A stretch of DNA of 64,000 bases from Sistotremastrum niveocremeum HHB9708 (taxonomy: Eukaryota; Basidiomycota; Agaricomycetes; Sistotremastrales; Sistotremastraceae), in NCBI GenBank assembly GCA_001630475.1, contig KV419418.1:186001-250000 (forward strand), written 5' to 3'. The position numbers were made by a program, and so were the translations under genes. Shown in pieces: positions 37,352 through 48,100 of this stretch. Position 1 is the first letter of the stretch, and every line of letters starts with the position of its first letter. Under the pieces are notes generated by a model, which had not been told where the DNA came from, did not search any database, and worked only from the letters and a program-made list of their open reading frames with translations.

Positions 37352-37893
37352 CTGATGCGTCGAAATGTTCTTCGGTTTGATGTCTGCTGTGGGTATTGCA
37401 ACGATTAGTGTAGCGTCCGACGGCTGTGCTGATACCATGAAGTAGTTTAGATGTGATCCAAAAATCAGTCGTTTTTGATGTCACTCGTCTGGCTGTATTG
37501 ACCGAGTATCATCTTAATTAGTCGTCATATAGGTTTGAGTCGTTGGCATCGCCCTGCGGACCCTCACCTTTACGTCCTTCGGCCGATCGGCTTGTTTCGG
37601 AGGCACGGGTTTTCCGATCTGCTTTCGTGCAGTTTTTATCTTCCCGGGTTAGCCCTCTCTACGCACCCTCGGGTTGGGTCCTTGTAGTGGCGTAAGCATC
37701 ACGTAGACGCCTACATCACATTGCGCAAGGATGGTTTCAAGAAAGAGTCAGGGTGTCGCCAGAAGGGCGTCGAACGGGCGATTCCTGGCGTCATATTCAC
37801 AGTAAGTATCAACTGGTCCGCTTAAAGGCGCTCCTATAAGACTAAAATTACGTTCTTGCTGCCTTTGGGCATTTTCTTTGAAGACCAGAAGCC
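37352..37893. other. Intergenic, no supported gene
   Basis: 3' region of F-box F and upstream of G. A GC-rich part (37560-37740) gave no RNA-gene or coding signal I could support. Confidence 0.4.
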
Positions 37894-39515
37894 TTGTCTC
37901 AGCTTGAGCTTTCCTCGTCTGCGTCGTCTAAGATGTGGGTCACGCCAGAACTCGTCAGTATGGTCGTCGCAATCCTAGACTTTGAGCGGCCACGTTGTTC
38001 TACAATAGCGATCCTTGCCCGAGTCAACAGAATTGCATCAGATATAGCGCTCGCAACACTCTATCGTGTGGTATCTTGGAACTTCCACAATTTACTATCA
38101 ATTCTGGCACCCATGGAGTCTTTTGGAGACTCAGGATTGGTCTGTCATATGCATAATTCCCATTTCAAAATTCTGAATCTCCTCTCACACAGACATTTGC
38201 ACGCCCACTTGAACAGTCGGACTGGATACGTTTCTTTAAATACAGCAAATTGGTTAAGAGATTTTCTTTAATCAATGGCCAACCCATTGCTCCGGAGACA
38301 TTCTACGTGATAAACGCGACGAGGCCTGCCTGGGACCTCTTTCCTGCTCTTAAATACTTGACGAGCAGACGACCCCCTCCACTCATCTACGATTGGATTC
38401 TTCATCGGGATCTTCAACATTTCGACGTAGAAACATGGGGACCGCCAGTACGATTGCTACAAAGTATTCGCAGTATGGCTCCTTCGCTCAAAAAACTGGC
38501 TCTGGGGGACGAGACAATGAAGCTGGACCCCTTGACGCACAGCGAACTCATGGTCCTGATCCCCGAGCTTACTTCATTGACTCATATCACTCTCCCCTCG
38601 TCGTTCCTTACATCAGACATTTTTGAGGGGCTGTCTAGGGCACCGAAGCTCCAGAGTTTGAGAGTAGCAATGAGTGGAGATCCTTCTATTCGTGATGCGG
38701 TCCATGGATATGATTTCCGATTTTCTCCACACGCATTCTCTTCTCTTGAACGTCTTTCAATGGAAGATTGTTCGATTGACCCCACCAAGCACCTCTTTCT
38801 GGACACTGAAACTACCAAATATCCCAAGGTAGACCACCTCGAAATCGGGTTATGCGGTCATTCAGGGCCTACATGCTTGGGGAAGTACTTTGACACCCTT
38901 AGTCGTGGATTTTTCGCTGTGGAAGATCTAATAATCAACGCTTCAATAAGCGTTGACGACAATGGCATCTCAGACCCCTTGGTCGCATTCTCGATGATTC
39001 AACCCTTACTCTCCCTTTCTAGGATCCAACACTTCCATTTTAAGAACGAGTTCCCTATCGCTTTGAGAGATAGTCACATCGAGCAAATGGCTCGATCATG
39101 GCCAGAGCTGGACGCCTTCGTCTTCTTGAGCAAAATTGCCCACAGTCAAGGGCAGACCCAAGTAACCTTGTCGAGTCTCATTTCATGGGCAAAATATTGT
39201 CCTCGCCTTTCTTGGCTTTCTTATGCCATTGATGCATCTCTGGATCCCCCTTTACCACCAACAGATGACATCGTGTTCTCTAACCCTCACTTCTATCTCG
39301 ACATTCCAATTTCACCGATAGGAGATACTCGAGAGGTATCCCTTTACATCGCGGACCTTCTCCCTCCGCTGGGACGGGCCGATGTGGATTTTGACCGCTC
39401 GGGTGATCCCACCCTTGAACCTTGGGAGGAAAGATGGACAGAAACCACAGCCCTCGTAGACGGTATCCAGAAGGTGAAAGCTCGAGCTCTTCGGCGAGCT
39501 CTGATAACTAAATAA
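37894..39515 (+). CDS. F-box protein, paralog G (start unresolved)
   Basis: Exon 1 ends at 38139 and exon 2 is 38193-39515 (441 codons), with a phase-0 intron of 53 nt. The F-box-like part reads MWVTPELVSMVVAILDFER, then LARVNRIASDIALATLY. The second exon has TFYVINATRPAWDLF, VRLLQSIRSMAPSL and DSHIEQMARSWPELDAF. The only in-frame ATG (37933) would cut off the stretch SQLELSSSASSK, which aligns with the N-terminus of the minus-strand paralogs. The start is therefore probably upstream through another exon, and the left coordinate marks the open homologous frame. It shares features with both the minus-strand group and E/F. A role as SCF substrate adaptor is inferred. Confidence 0.82.
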
Positions 39516-40200
39516 GCCCCCCCAAACGCTTCGCGAAGTTTGTGGCAGATTTATCGTCCTGATCTGTCGCGCGTTGTCGAATCAACAAACTTGCTGTCTA
39601 TCGAATATATTTGCTCAATTACGTAATGTGAACTGAAGTTGGATTTACCCTCCGAATCGGATTCGGATGCTCTGTCATGGTTGCTTCCGCTCATATTTAA
39701 CACCACACCAGCTGATATTGCATGCCTACTGCGAACTTGCATCCTCCATGTACTTATCAACGCAGAAATCTTGCTACGCCAGAACATATCCGATAGCTCA
39801 TCGATGCATTGGACACTATGCGGCAAGTTGTGCGTACTCGCCGAGCTACACCCGCAGTGAGCAGTAAGTTCTTGGATATGACCACATCCTGTTCGATTCC
39901 ATTAATTGGCTCATAGATAAATGAGAACTCGTGAGCGATTGCGCCTTGGTTGCTAGGTTTCTCTTCTCCACCAACAATCACCGAGAAATTCTTGCGACGA
40001 CGCCTGTCAAGACACGGCGAAAATGGCTCCACCTAATGCAATGCTTAGGATATTGAGGAAGCTAACTCTGTTCGATGCCACGGTAGTTTGACGGTTTGAG
40101 CTCGGTGCACATCAATGTGTAGAAGTGAGTGTCTTCATTTTGAACGTATATCTCGGAGACTGAGCTTATGCGATGAAGTTCGGATATTGCGTTCGATGGG
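39516..40200. other. Intergenic, no supported gene
   Basis: 3' region of F-box G and the AA9 promoter. A short minus-strand open frame (40032-39757) has no start or splice partner. Confidence 0.4.
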
Positions 40201-40208
40201 TATAAAAG
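40201..40208 (+). promoter_or_regulatory. TATA box of the AA9 gene
   Basis: TATAAAAG, about 65 nt up from the ATG at 40269. Confidence 0.6.
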
Positions 40209-40268
40209 GAGGCTCGAATCAGGCTTCATAATTTCAAGGCATAGTACTAGTGTGTCAAGATATCCTCG

Positions 40269-41239
40269 ATGGCTCGTTCCATCGCTCTTGGAGCTCTCCT
40301 GCTCGCCGCCTCATGCTTGGCTCATGTTCGGATGACGGCCATTAGCGTCAACGGCGGGGCCTTCGAGACCGATTCCGTCCGCTTGCCACCCAGTAACTCT
40401 CCCGTCACCGACGTTACTTCTGTATGTTGAATACCTTTCCTCCCTTTCGTCCTACTTACTCACCCTGTTTCAGGATGACATTGTAAAATTTTGAAAATTC
40501 GCCTGTATGATTGAGACTCGATCTTTGCTCAGATTTGCAATGTGAACGGCAACATCGCTGCTCCTGGTACTACGACCGTCCCTGCGGGCGCAACTGTCGT
40601 TGCTCAATGGGATGCTGGTGCTCATCCTGGTCCCAACATCATCTACCTCGCCCCAGTCGACGATGTCACCACCACGACCATTACCGGTCTAACCTGGACG
40701 AAGGTATTTCACCCCCTGTACTCCCGATCCTCATATACTGATATCAGCTCAATCAGATCTCTCAACAAGGAATCATCAACGCAGCTGAAGCTTCCAACGG
40801 CTGGTCATCCCCTCTTCCCAACGGTCAATATCATTTCACGATCCCTTCAACCGTTCCAAGCGGTCTCTACCTGCTCCGCGTCGAGACTATCGGTCTTCAC
40901 GTCGCATCTACCTATCCTGGAGCACAATTCTACAGCAGCTGTGTTCAGATTGAAGTCACGAATGGTGGATCTGGCTCCCTCAGTGGTGTCGCATTCCCCG
41001 GCGCTTACAAAGGATCCGATCCCGGCATTACTATCGTACGTTTCTCTTCCTCTTCCGCCGACGTCCTGGCATACCTCCGCGTCAGAATATCTATTACCCT
41101 GTTCCTACGACATACACGTTCCCTGGTGGGCCGGTATGGCAAGACGGTGAGTATTTTCTTGCGGATATAGTTCTACGTGTCGTCTCATGAAGTTCTCAAA
41201 GGATCTACCGAAAATGATAACGACGCCGGCGATCTTTGA
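40269..41239 (+). CDS. AA9 lytic polysaccharide monooxygenase
   Basis: Secreted copper enzyme of family AA9 (oxidative cleavage of cellulose or related glucans), 236 residues, with no CBM1. Exons are 40269-40421, 40474-40482 (9 nt), 40533-40703, 40757-41035, 41086-41146 and 41202-41239, with all phases consistent. Signal peptide cleavage after MARSIALGALLLAASCLA leaves His as residue 1 (HVRMTAISVNGG), the first brace ligand. The second brace His is in AHPGPNIIYLAP. The axial Tyr is in AQFYSSCVQI. Other family landmarks are NSPVTDVTSDDIICNVNG, LYLLRVETIGLH, GAYKGSDPGITI and NIYYPVPTTYTFPG. The 9-nt exon supplies the DDI of the TSDDI motif. A polyadenylation-like AATAAATAAA follows at 41278-41287. 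The charged C-terminal tail (STENDNDAGDL) is unusual and is shared with the brace-less paralog at 31938. Confidence 0.93.
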
Positions 41240-41542
41240 TGTACGCGAATCTACACGAGACGACTTATATCCGATGAATAAATAAACCATTACGTTAAGA
41301 TCTCATGTACCGGTGTGAAGGATATCATACAGGTCCTCTACAACATAGCAACCAGTCGTCCTTCGCAACTTAGACGCCCGCTATATCGATAGCCAAATCG
41401 AATTCAACCCGATTGTTCCAGACAGACCGTGTATTGGGAAGATATTGTACAGCTAATGGAAACAGATAGTGGGAGATAATGTACAAAGACCAAAGAAGAT
41501 ACAAGCGCATTAGTACAGCTTCTATATTATACTCGATCGAAA

Positions 41543-43279
41543 TTACCAAGCCATCATTCCGTCGACTTTAGAGCCGTCCTTCAGATTGAAAGAGAAGTGT
41601 GCCCCGATACCGGGATTAGAATCATCGTCTGGGGCATTGGATCCTCCCGAGAATGATGCAGGGCCAACATCAGAAGATGATTTGTGCAGCGTGAAGTCGA
41701 ACCGGAGATTGCTTGGTGCAGCTTCAACGAAGGATGGATGAAAGTCGGGTACATTGGAAGAACTTTGAGGGAATGTAAGCTGGATAGGAGCATTATATGT
41801 TCTGCTCGTTATTGAGAAGGATCCGGGCGATTCTAAAGTGGTAGCAATTGCTAGAGGACTACGGTTTTGGTGAATAAAAGTTTCCACCGGGAAGGAGCCG
41901 AAGGCACATACGCTTGATGAGTCTGAACATCCAATGCAGTAGGAGATGAAGCACCGCCCTCTAGAATGGCATTGATAATGATTGGCGCCTTCTGCGTTGC
42001 GAGCCTGAGGGATTTGGATGATTTGAATGTACCCGTGATAGGGGCGTTGGAGGTGACGATCGAAGCACGTTCGGCGTATATAGACTAGTGCACGGGGTAA
42101 GTAGGTAATACAACCCTGTGAATACGCAAGTGAAAAGCTTACTTCGACATGAATGGGCGCTTCGATCGTTGACAGGGACAGCGATCGGAAGGTTACGTCA
42201 TTGAGGAGAGGTCCAATGGTGTGAGTGAAGAAGGGCATGTCTGTCTCGAAGTCGAAGGTCCCACTATGTGCAAGCCCTTCCTCGTTATATTCTTCAAGCT
42301 TTCCGAGAGGTAATCTTGCCAAAACGGCGAAAACAGGAAGCTTTTTCACATTTCCTCTTGGTAGAACGGATGACTTGAAGCGGAAAGGCAGAATGAGACA
42401 TATGTCACAATAAAGAAAGCAAAGTGAACATACATATATCATGAGCCCCTCCCTATCTTCCTCCTGAACGGGACACACCCGGACTATGCTGAGAAGATCA
42501 GGAGAATCATAGAAGACTTCGACCTCGATGACAACGTCTTGTATTGAAGGGTCGGTAACAACGGTTATGTTTCCGGATGAAGCTCCTCTCGAGTGTACGA
42601 AAACCTGGGGTGTATTGCGAGGGATGATGAAACTCGTTGAGCTATGGTATGCCGGTCGTGCTATTGAAAGGTCTGGAAAGATAGGGAGTGGTAGGGCTGG
42701 AAGAGCTGGAAGAGCTGGAAGAGCTGGAAGAGCTGGAAGAGCTGGTGGGAAGTTGTTTGGAAGGTTCGTAGCCTGAATATGCTGATGTGGTCGTCGCCTT
42801 TCTCCAGGTAAGTCCAGCGGTGCATCCCACTTGGTTGAACAAGTGGTCTCCGACAGACGTCTCTGTTCTTCTCTAAACCATTCCTCTTCTTTAACTACCT
42901 ATAGGAGGAACCTTAATCATTGATGGTCTCTTATATTGAAACAGCGTACCCAATGGCCGTGCCTTGGTCTTGTCAGGCCGACAGAAACGCCAGTTATCGT
43001 TCCAACCAATGAAAGAATGCCCAGCGCGATTAACAGTGCTAGTAGGAATCGGGTGAGGGATCGACGAGTCGCGTCCTGATTGGCATTATCGGAATAGAAA
43101 TCTCGGCGTAGCAGGGGCTCTGTTGCTGGAGGAACATAAGCAGGAGGTGGTTCGCTGTCCGCGGGTCTTGATGTGCCGGCTTCGAGCTCGGCGTTGTCGG
43201 TTCTCGGCGAGCTCGTCGCTTTGCTAATTGATGCTGTATCCCCCAAGACGATCATGGTAGAAAGAAAGATGGGTTTCAC
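41543..43279 (-). CDS. Single-pass membrane protein of unknown function
   Basis: Exons (high to low) 43279-42950, 42898-42434, 42373-42143, 42084-41912 and 41858-41543 give 504 residues with consistent phases. An N-terminal acidic/Pro-rich cytosolic part contains PPPAYVP. A membrane span (FLLALLIALGILSLVGTITG) follows near residues 85-105. A long extracellular or lumenal part then carries repeated strands of the type NAPI, as in TSNAPITGTF, TQKAPIIINAILEGG and TYNAPIQLTF. After the span lies a (Pro-Ala-Leu)n run encoded by a 9-bp tandem repeat. A second in-frame ATG at 43255 is an equally possible start. The layout is like fungal one-span proteins with beta-helix-like repeats, but I do not recognise a named family. 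Confidence 0.8.
42696..42745 (-). repeat. 9-bp minisatellite inside coding sequence
   Basis: About five and a half copies of a 9-bp unit (GCTGGAAGA on the plus strand) in phase with the reading frame. On the minus strand it encodes a Pro-Ala-Leu run in the membrane protein. Copy number could vary between strains without shifting the frame. Confidence 0.85.
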
Positions 43280-43613
43280 TGGTCAGCTAAGGCTGCGGCC
43301 GCAGCTATAGGTGACGACTCACTATTGGTTATCATTCCAGCGCCCCGGGATTGCGTAATTCTGAGATGGTGCGATCGAGTCTCCTGCACTACTACTCAGC
43401 GCCCTTTGTCTTCAAAAGAATTTCAAGCAGTTGAAGCTCTGAAGATAAGCCTTAATATCCGGCCGAATTTTCGCTTTGTAGTCGGGGAGGAGAGGGCTCC
43501 GGCGGCGGTCGAGAAGGCGGCCGATAGACGCGTCGGGGCGGCCAAATCGACCCTGAGGCGGAGTCGGAGTGCAAATCTTTTTTGTTCCTTCTCTCATCAT
43601 CGCTCCCGACAAC

Positions 43614-45847
43614 AGTGAGTTCCCTTGTCGGCTAAGCATCCAACGCTGACGACTTTCTTAGTGTCTGATCTCGACGCTGACCTTTACGGTGACCTCTATG
43701 GTGCTGACGAACCCTCCCTTGAAGACCCCCCAGTCCCTGCGAAGAAGGCAGACCCAAAACCAGCTCCGACAGCTCCGGCGAAAGAGATTACTTCGACGAC
43801 CGCGTCAACGACTGCAACGACAACACCAACTCTTTCTTCAGCAACTGAATCAAAGCCTCAAACACAGAATGCCACTGAAAACGCCGCGCCCTCGAAACCT
43901 CTGGACGCGAATCCACCGGCAGCGACATCCTATGCCTCCCAGATCGCATCGCAATACATGTCTCAAAACAAATCAACACCTCCTACATCATCAATTCCTA
44001 CCGTTTCCGGCGCCCAGCCAATACAGACCGTGACCACGTCTGATTACAATCCGCCCCCTCCATCACGCGAGGCCGCGTACTCCAACGTGGCACCAATACC
44101 TGGTGCTGGGGGCGCATCTGGTGGACCTCCGGCCTACTATGAACACCGGGGCGTGCGTCCTTCAGAAATGAAAGAAGAAGGGTGAGTGTTCTATTCCATC
44201 ATCGTGATCTGTCTCGTTCCAGAGGCTGTGTCGTCTTGGGCTTCGACGTCTTGCATGGGACCGTTCGCATATCGGCCGCGTAGCACTTAGTCTACCGCTA
44301 GCCTGCACCATAGCACACTAGCTACTAGCTATTCAGCGTCACGCATAGTCTACTCGACTAGTCAAATACTCTGGCGTCTCTCTTAGCCCGTTAGCTCAGA
44401 CAAGTCCCTCATGGCCTCTTTCTGTTCATACTCTACGATTCTTTACTAATAACATGCTCTGCTTTCCCCCCATAATCTCAATCCTCCGTGTCATTCAACC
44501 TCGCAATTTTCCTTCGGCGACCCACCTCTCCGCTTATCCAGAAAGATGTTTATCGGTGGATTAAATTGGGATACGACAGACGGTGCAGTCTATAGAAATC
44601 GCTCACTATTGTGTCAGAGATATTTAACTTTGTTTATATCATTTAGAGGGCCTTCGAGATTATTTTACGCAATTTGGCAAGGTCGATGCATGCACGATCA
44701 TGCGAGACCCGTCGGGTCGATCACGCTGTTTCGCTTTCTTAACGTTTGAGGACCCCGCATCCGTTAATGCTGTTATGGTACGAGAACATCATCTCGATGG
44801 TAAAATTGTTTGTCATTTTTACGATGCTTGTGAGACCCTGAAGCAACTGAAATTGACTTGTTTGTTTCGGTAGATTGACCCTAAGCGAGCTATTCCCAGA
44901 CAAGAACATAGCCGTTCGCAGAAATTATTTATTGGTGGTCTCGCACCAACCGTGACTTCGGAATCGATGCGAGAATTCTTTGCTCAATTCGGAAAGGTCG
45001 TCGACTCAACTGTCATGCAAGATCGTGAGACTGGGCGAAGTAAAGGATTTGGATTCGTGACGTTTGAAGATACGAATGTCGATCCTATTCTCGGCTTCGG
45101 TTTACTAGAGATTGACGGGAAAATGGTATGTCAGTTTGTGTGGCGACATAATTGATCTTTTATATGCATTGTACTAGATTGACGTCAAGCTCGCGCAACC
45201 TCGAGGTCATCGCGATCATCCTGGCAGCGTATACGGCCAGGGAGGTCAACAAGGTAATTTCGGTAGTGAGACTAGTACTCCACCCATCCAGAATGCTGCT
45301 GCGACTGGTATGGGCAACGGAGCAAGTACACCGTTCGATCCTCAGGTTTGTTCCGTGCTTTCGACTTTCTCTTATTCAGATACTCATAACTCTTTGACAA
45401 TAGGCTCTGGCTCAGCTATACCAACGAATGTTCAGCCAGATGAACGGCGCTAATATGGGTATGAATCCAATGATGGGTGGGATGAATCCTATGATGGGCA
45501 TGGGTGCCGGTATGGGAGGAGGTATGGGCATGGGCACAGGAATGGGTATGGGAGGAGGAGCAGGGTATATGAACCCGATGGCCGGCATGAGAGGTGGTAT
45601 GGGTATGGGTATGGCAGGAGGAGGTCCGGGGATGGGCCGTGGCGGCGCTGCTGGTCCCGGAATGGGTATGGGTATGGGCGGAGCCGGAGCGACGGGAGGC
45701 GCTGGAGGTGCCGGTGCCGGTGCCGGTGCTATTGGCGGAAATATTCCGCGAGGCCCAAGGGGTCAAGGACCTATGGGTGGCGGCGGTCCTGGTCCTCAGA
45801 GATCCAATCGGGGAGGATCTCACTTCCATCCGTACGCAAGAGGGTGA
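43614..45847 (+). CDS. HRP1: Hrp1/Nab4-type hnRNP with two RRMs
   Basis: RNA-binding protein of 528 residues, the counterpart of yeast Hrp1/Nab4, which marks mRNA 3' ends for cleavage and polyadenylation and shuttles with mRNA. Exons: 43614 (A of the start codon only), 43662-44181, 44542-44582, 44647-44807, 44874-45125, 45178-45345 and 45404-45847. The ATG is split A|TG by a 47-nt intron, giving MSDLDADLYGDLYG. RRM1 has KMFIGGLNWDTTDEGL and RCFAFLTF. RRM2 has QKLFIGGLAPTV and KGFGFVTF, then the inter-domain hallmark DVKLAQPRG. The last exon is a Met/Gly-rich repeat ending in RG-rich sequence (GNIPRGPRG). The second coding intron (44182-44541) is 360 nt, several times longer than its neighbours. 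Confidence 0.92.
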
Positions 45848-48037
45848 AGAGTGGCAGATTCGGTAGCTGATTCAGAGACCTGATTTCGAGTGCAAGCCTT
45901 GGCGATTGTCGCAGGGAACTGCTTTGTTCATAGTCATGCCTGCTTGTAATTATCGTATACAGTCATACACCCCTGTTATAGTCATAATTTTTATATGTCG
46001 CTTTATGTATGGAATTGATGCTGATGATAGCTCGCGGGCGAGAAGCTTACACTGAATGACGTACCGAGTGACGGTGGGCCACTAGCTAGCCATGTACATG
46101 TATAGCAACCATAGTACTGCGGAGATCTTCCTAACCTTGGAGAGTGCTTGCACAAGTGCAGCACAAGCTGACCGACACCCGGCATTTATTTTTCTTGAAA
46201 GCTTTCGAGTTCGAACAATTTTATTTGGCACGGCGGGACGTTGCACCTTACGGTCTACTGATGCAAGATCCTGAGCGCTCCCAAGTGCTCTATATCTCGA
46301 CGAATTTTGATTGCGCTTTCAAGTATGGCTTGGCTTGAGAGCAGGTAGCGTATCAGCGAGTGTTTCCTGATTTGTTTTTTTCTCTCTTCGATTCGTATAT
46401 TCCCTTGAGGTGTAGTCTACTTTGTAAAAAAGGTGTCTCCACGTCCGTCTGAGTCTCGTACCTCAGTCCAGGAATATTCTCGTCCATCCGTACCCGGAAA
46501 CATGAAACGGATGGACACGGTTTTTTTATCTGAATAGTAGTTATGGAGAATCGAAGCCATAAGATCGAATTTTCTCGGATCATAGGATGCCATATCCATC
46601 ATAACCCTCCAGAGTACCTAAGTATTGAATAGTTAGTCCAGAAACGTCAGAAACGAGGTATACTCGTGTCACCAATAAGGCCCCAACAAGCGCGAGACTC
46701 GCGGCGAGAGGGCATCTGATGGCGATATATATATCAGGAGCTCACAGCATACCATCTGGAGACCTTCAGTCGCACCCGTCTCACCTCTTGTCACTTGTGT
46801 CCGTGTCCTCTTCAATGCTCCATGCGTGCTATTCCGAGACATGAATGTCAACACTCAACAGAACGCAGATAGAGCGCCGACACGGCCGAGTTTCAAATTC
46901 AACATCGTGTCATACACTATCGGAGGATACAGACACTGCCCTGTGGCCCAATCCTCGGTCAGGTGAAGGCTCGCTGCCAATTTCGGGCTGAGATGGCCTC
47001 TGCGTGATGAGAGGCTCACACGAGGTCACAGAGGGCCTGTCAGAGGCGGAACCTCGGACGAAACTGATTTCAAACGCAAGTCAACTCTGCATCAATTCAG
47101 CCCACAGCTGACTTTTCCAGGCAAGTTTCCAGGTCGTGTTGCGCGCCTGGTCAACACAAGAACGTATGCCGGAAAGTTCGACTCGGTGTCAGAGTCTAAT
47201 CTAAGGCTGTGCTTCTTTGTTGATACGTAACCGCCGACCTACACGAGGTTTTTGAGTGTTGCTCATTGGTTCTTTGCTTCAGTAATGGCACGGGCCTCTA
47301 TTATCCATGAACTTGCGGGCGGACTGGTATATGTTGGTTTGCGAGAGGACGCTGAGAGATCATTGCGGGAACAAGTGGGTCACATATTTCAGGCTTGGGC
47401 GATTACTAACACGTTCCCGGCCTGCTTTTCGCCGAACAATTAGCGCTCTATGTTATTTTTCATCTAGCGCCCGACCGAGTGCCCCAATTCACAAGCCTAT
47501 CCACGATCGAATTCGCCTTGTTCAATGTGTACCAGCGACACAGAGAATCGGACAGACTGGACCTTCAATTTCAGTCATACGCTAGTTGATCAACTCTGGT
47601 ATGATCACGTCCCGAAATTTTCATTCCGGGGAGATTGCGATGAACCCATGAATACATGCAGATCTAGGGCAGCATCCGCACGTTGTGAAGAATTTCAGCC
47701 TCTCAAGCAAAAACCTTCCGACTATCATTTCTTTTTCCTTCCACCAAAGGGAAGTCAGTGAACCCACTGATAGGCATCCCACCAACACGTCACGACCTCA
47801 AGGTCAACACGAGGCGTTTTGTTTTCACCAACCATTACCACTCGCATCAAGATGTTGCTACTACACAGTTGCAGACGTCTGCAGTATGATAGGGGTGCTG
47901 TCTGTACCGCCGCTGAACGTTCAAGGGCTGTCATGTCCAATTGTGCGCGGGATGCCGCCATCCCTCTGCAGACGACTGTGTTCGGACGTAAGCCAGATGG
48001 CTGTGGGATCAAGAAGCCGCGATTATCATGTCAGTCA
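45848..48037. other. Mostly empty stretch with one doubtful exon set
   Basis: No gene is firmly supported. On the minus strand, 46602-46417 reads RFMFPGTDGREYSWTEV before a stop. An upstream piece (about 46842-46750) starts MSRNSTHGALKR, and plausible splice sites lie between them, but a consistent frame could not be fixed. It may be a small gene or a relic. The remainder shows only short overlapping frames. Confidence 0.3.
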
Positions 48038-48044
48038 TATAAAA
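48038..48044 (+). promoter_or_regulatory. TATA box of zipper-like gene 1
   Basis: TATAAAA about 60 nt up from the ATG at 48101. Confidence 0.5.
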
Positions 48045-48100
48045 ACTACAACGATCTAGCCTATCTCACTAACATCCCCCATTTTGAAAGTCGTCTCATC

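Noticed and set aside
37560-37740. GC-rich stretch that looked like a structured RNA or an extra 5' exon of F-box G
   Set aside because: No tRNA or rRNA motif fits, and splicing it to the F-box exon fails in phase.
39757-40032. Minus-strand open frame before the AA9 promoter
   Set aside because: Peptide-like composition but no ATG, splice sites or homologous copy in the window.
46144-46338. Plus-strand open frame opposite the doubtful minus-strand exon
   Set aside because: No supporting splice sites or family motif. Only the minus-strand reading has protein-like features, and that too is weak.
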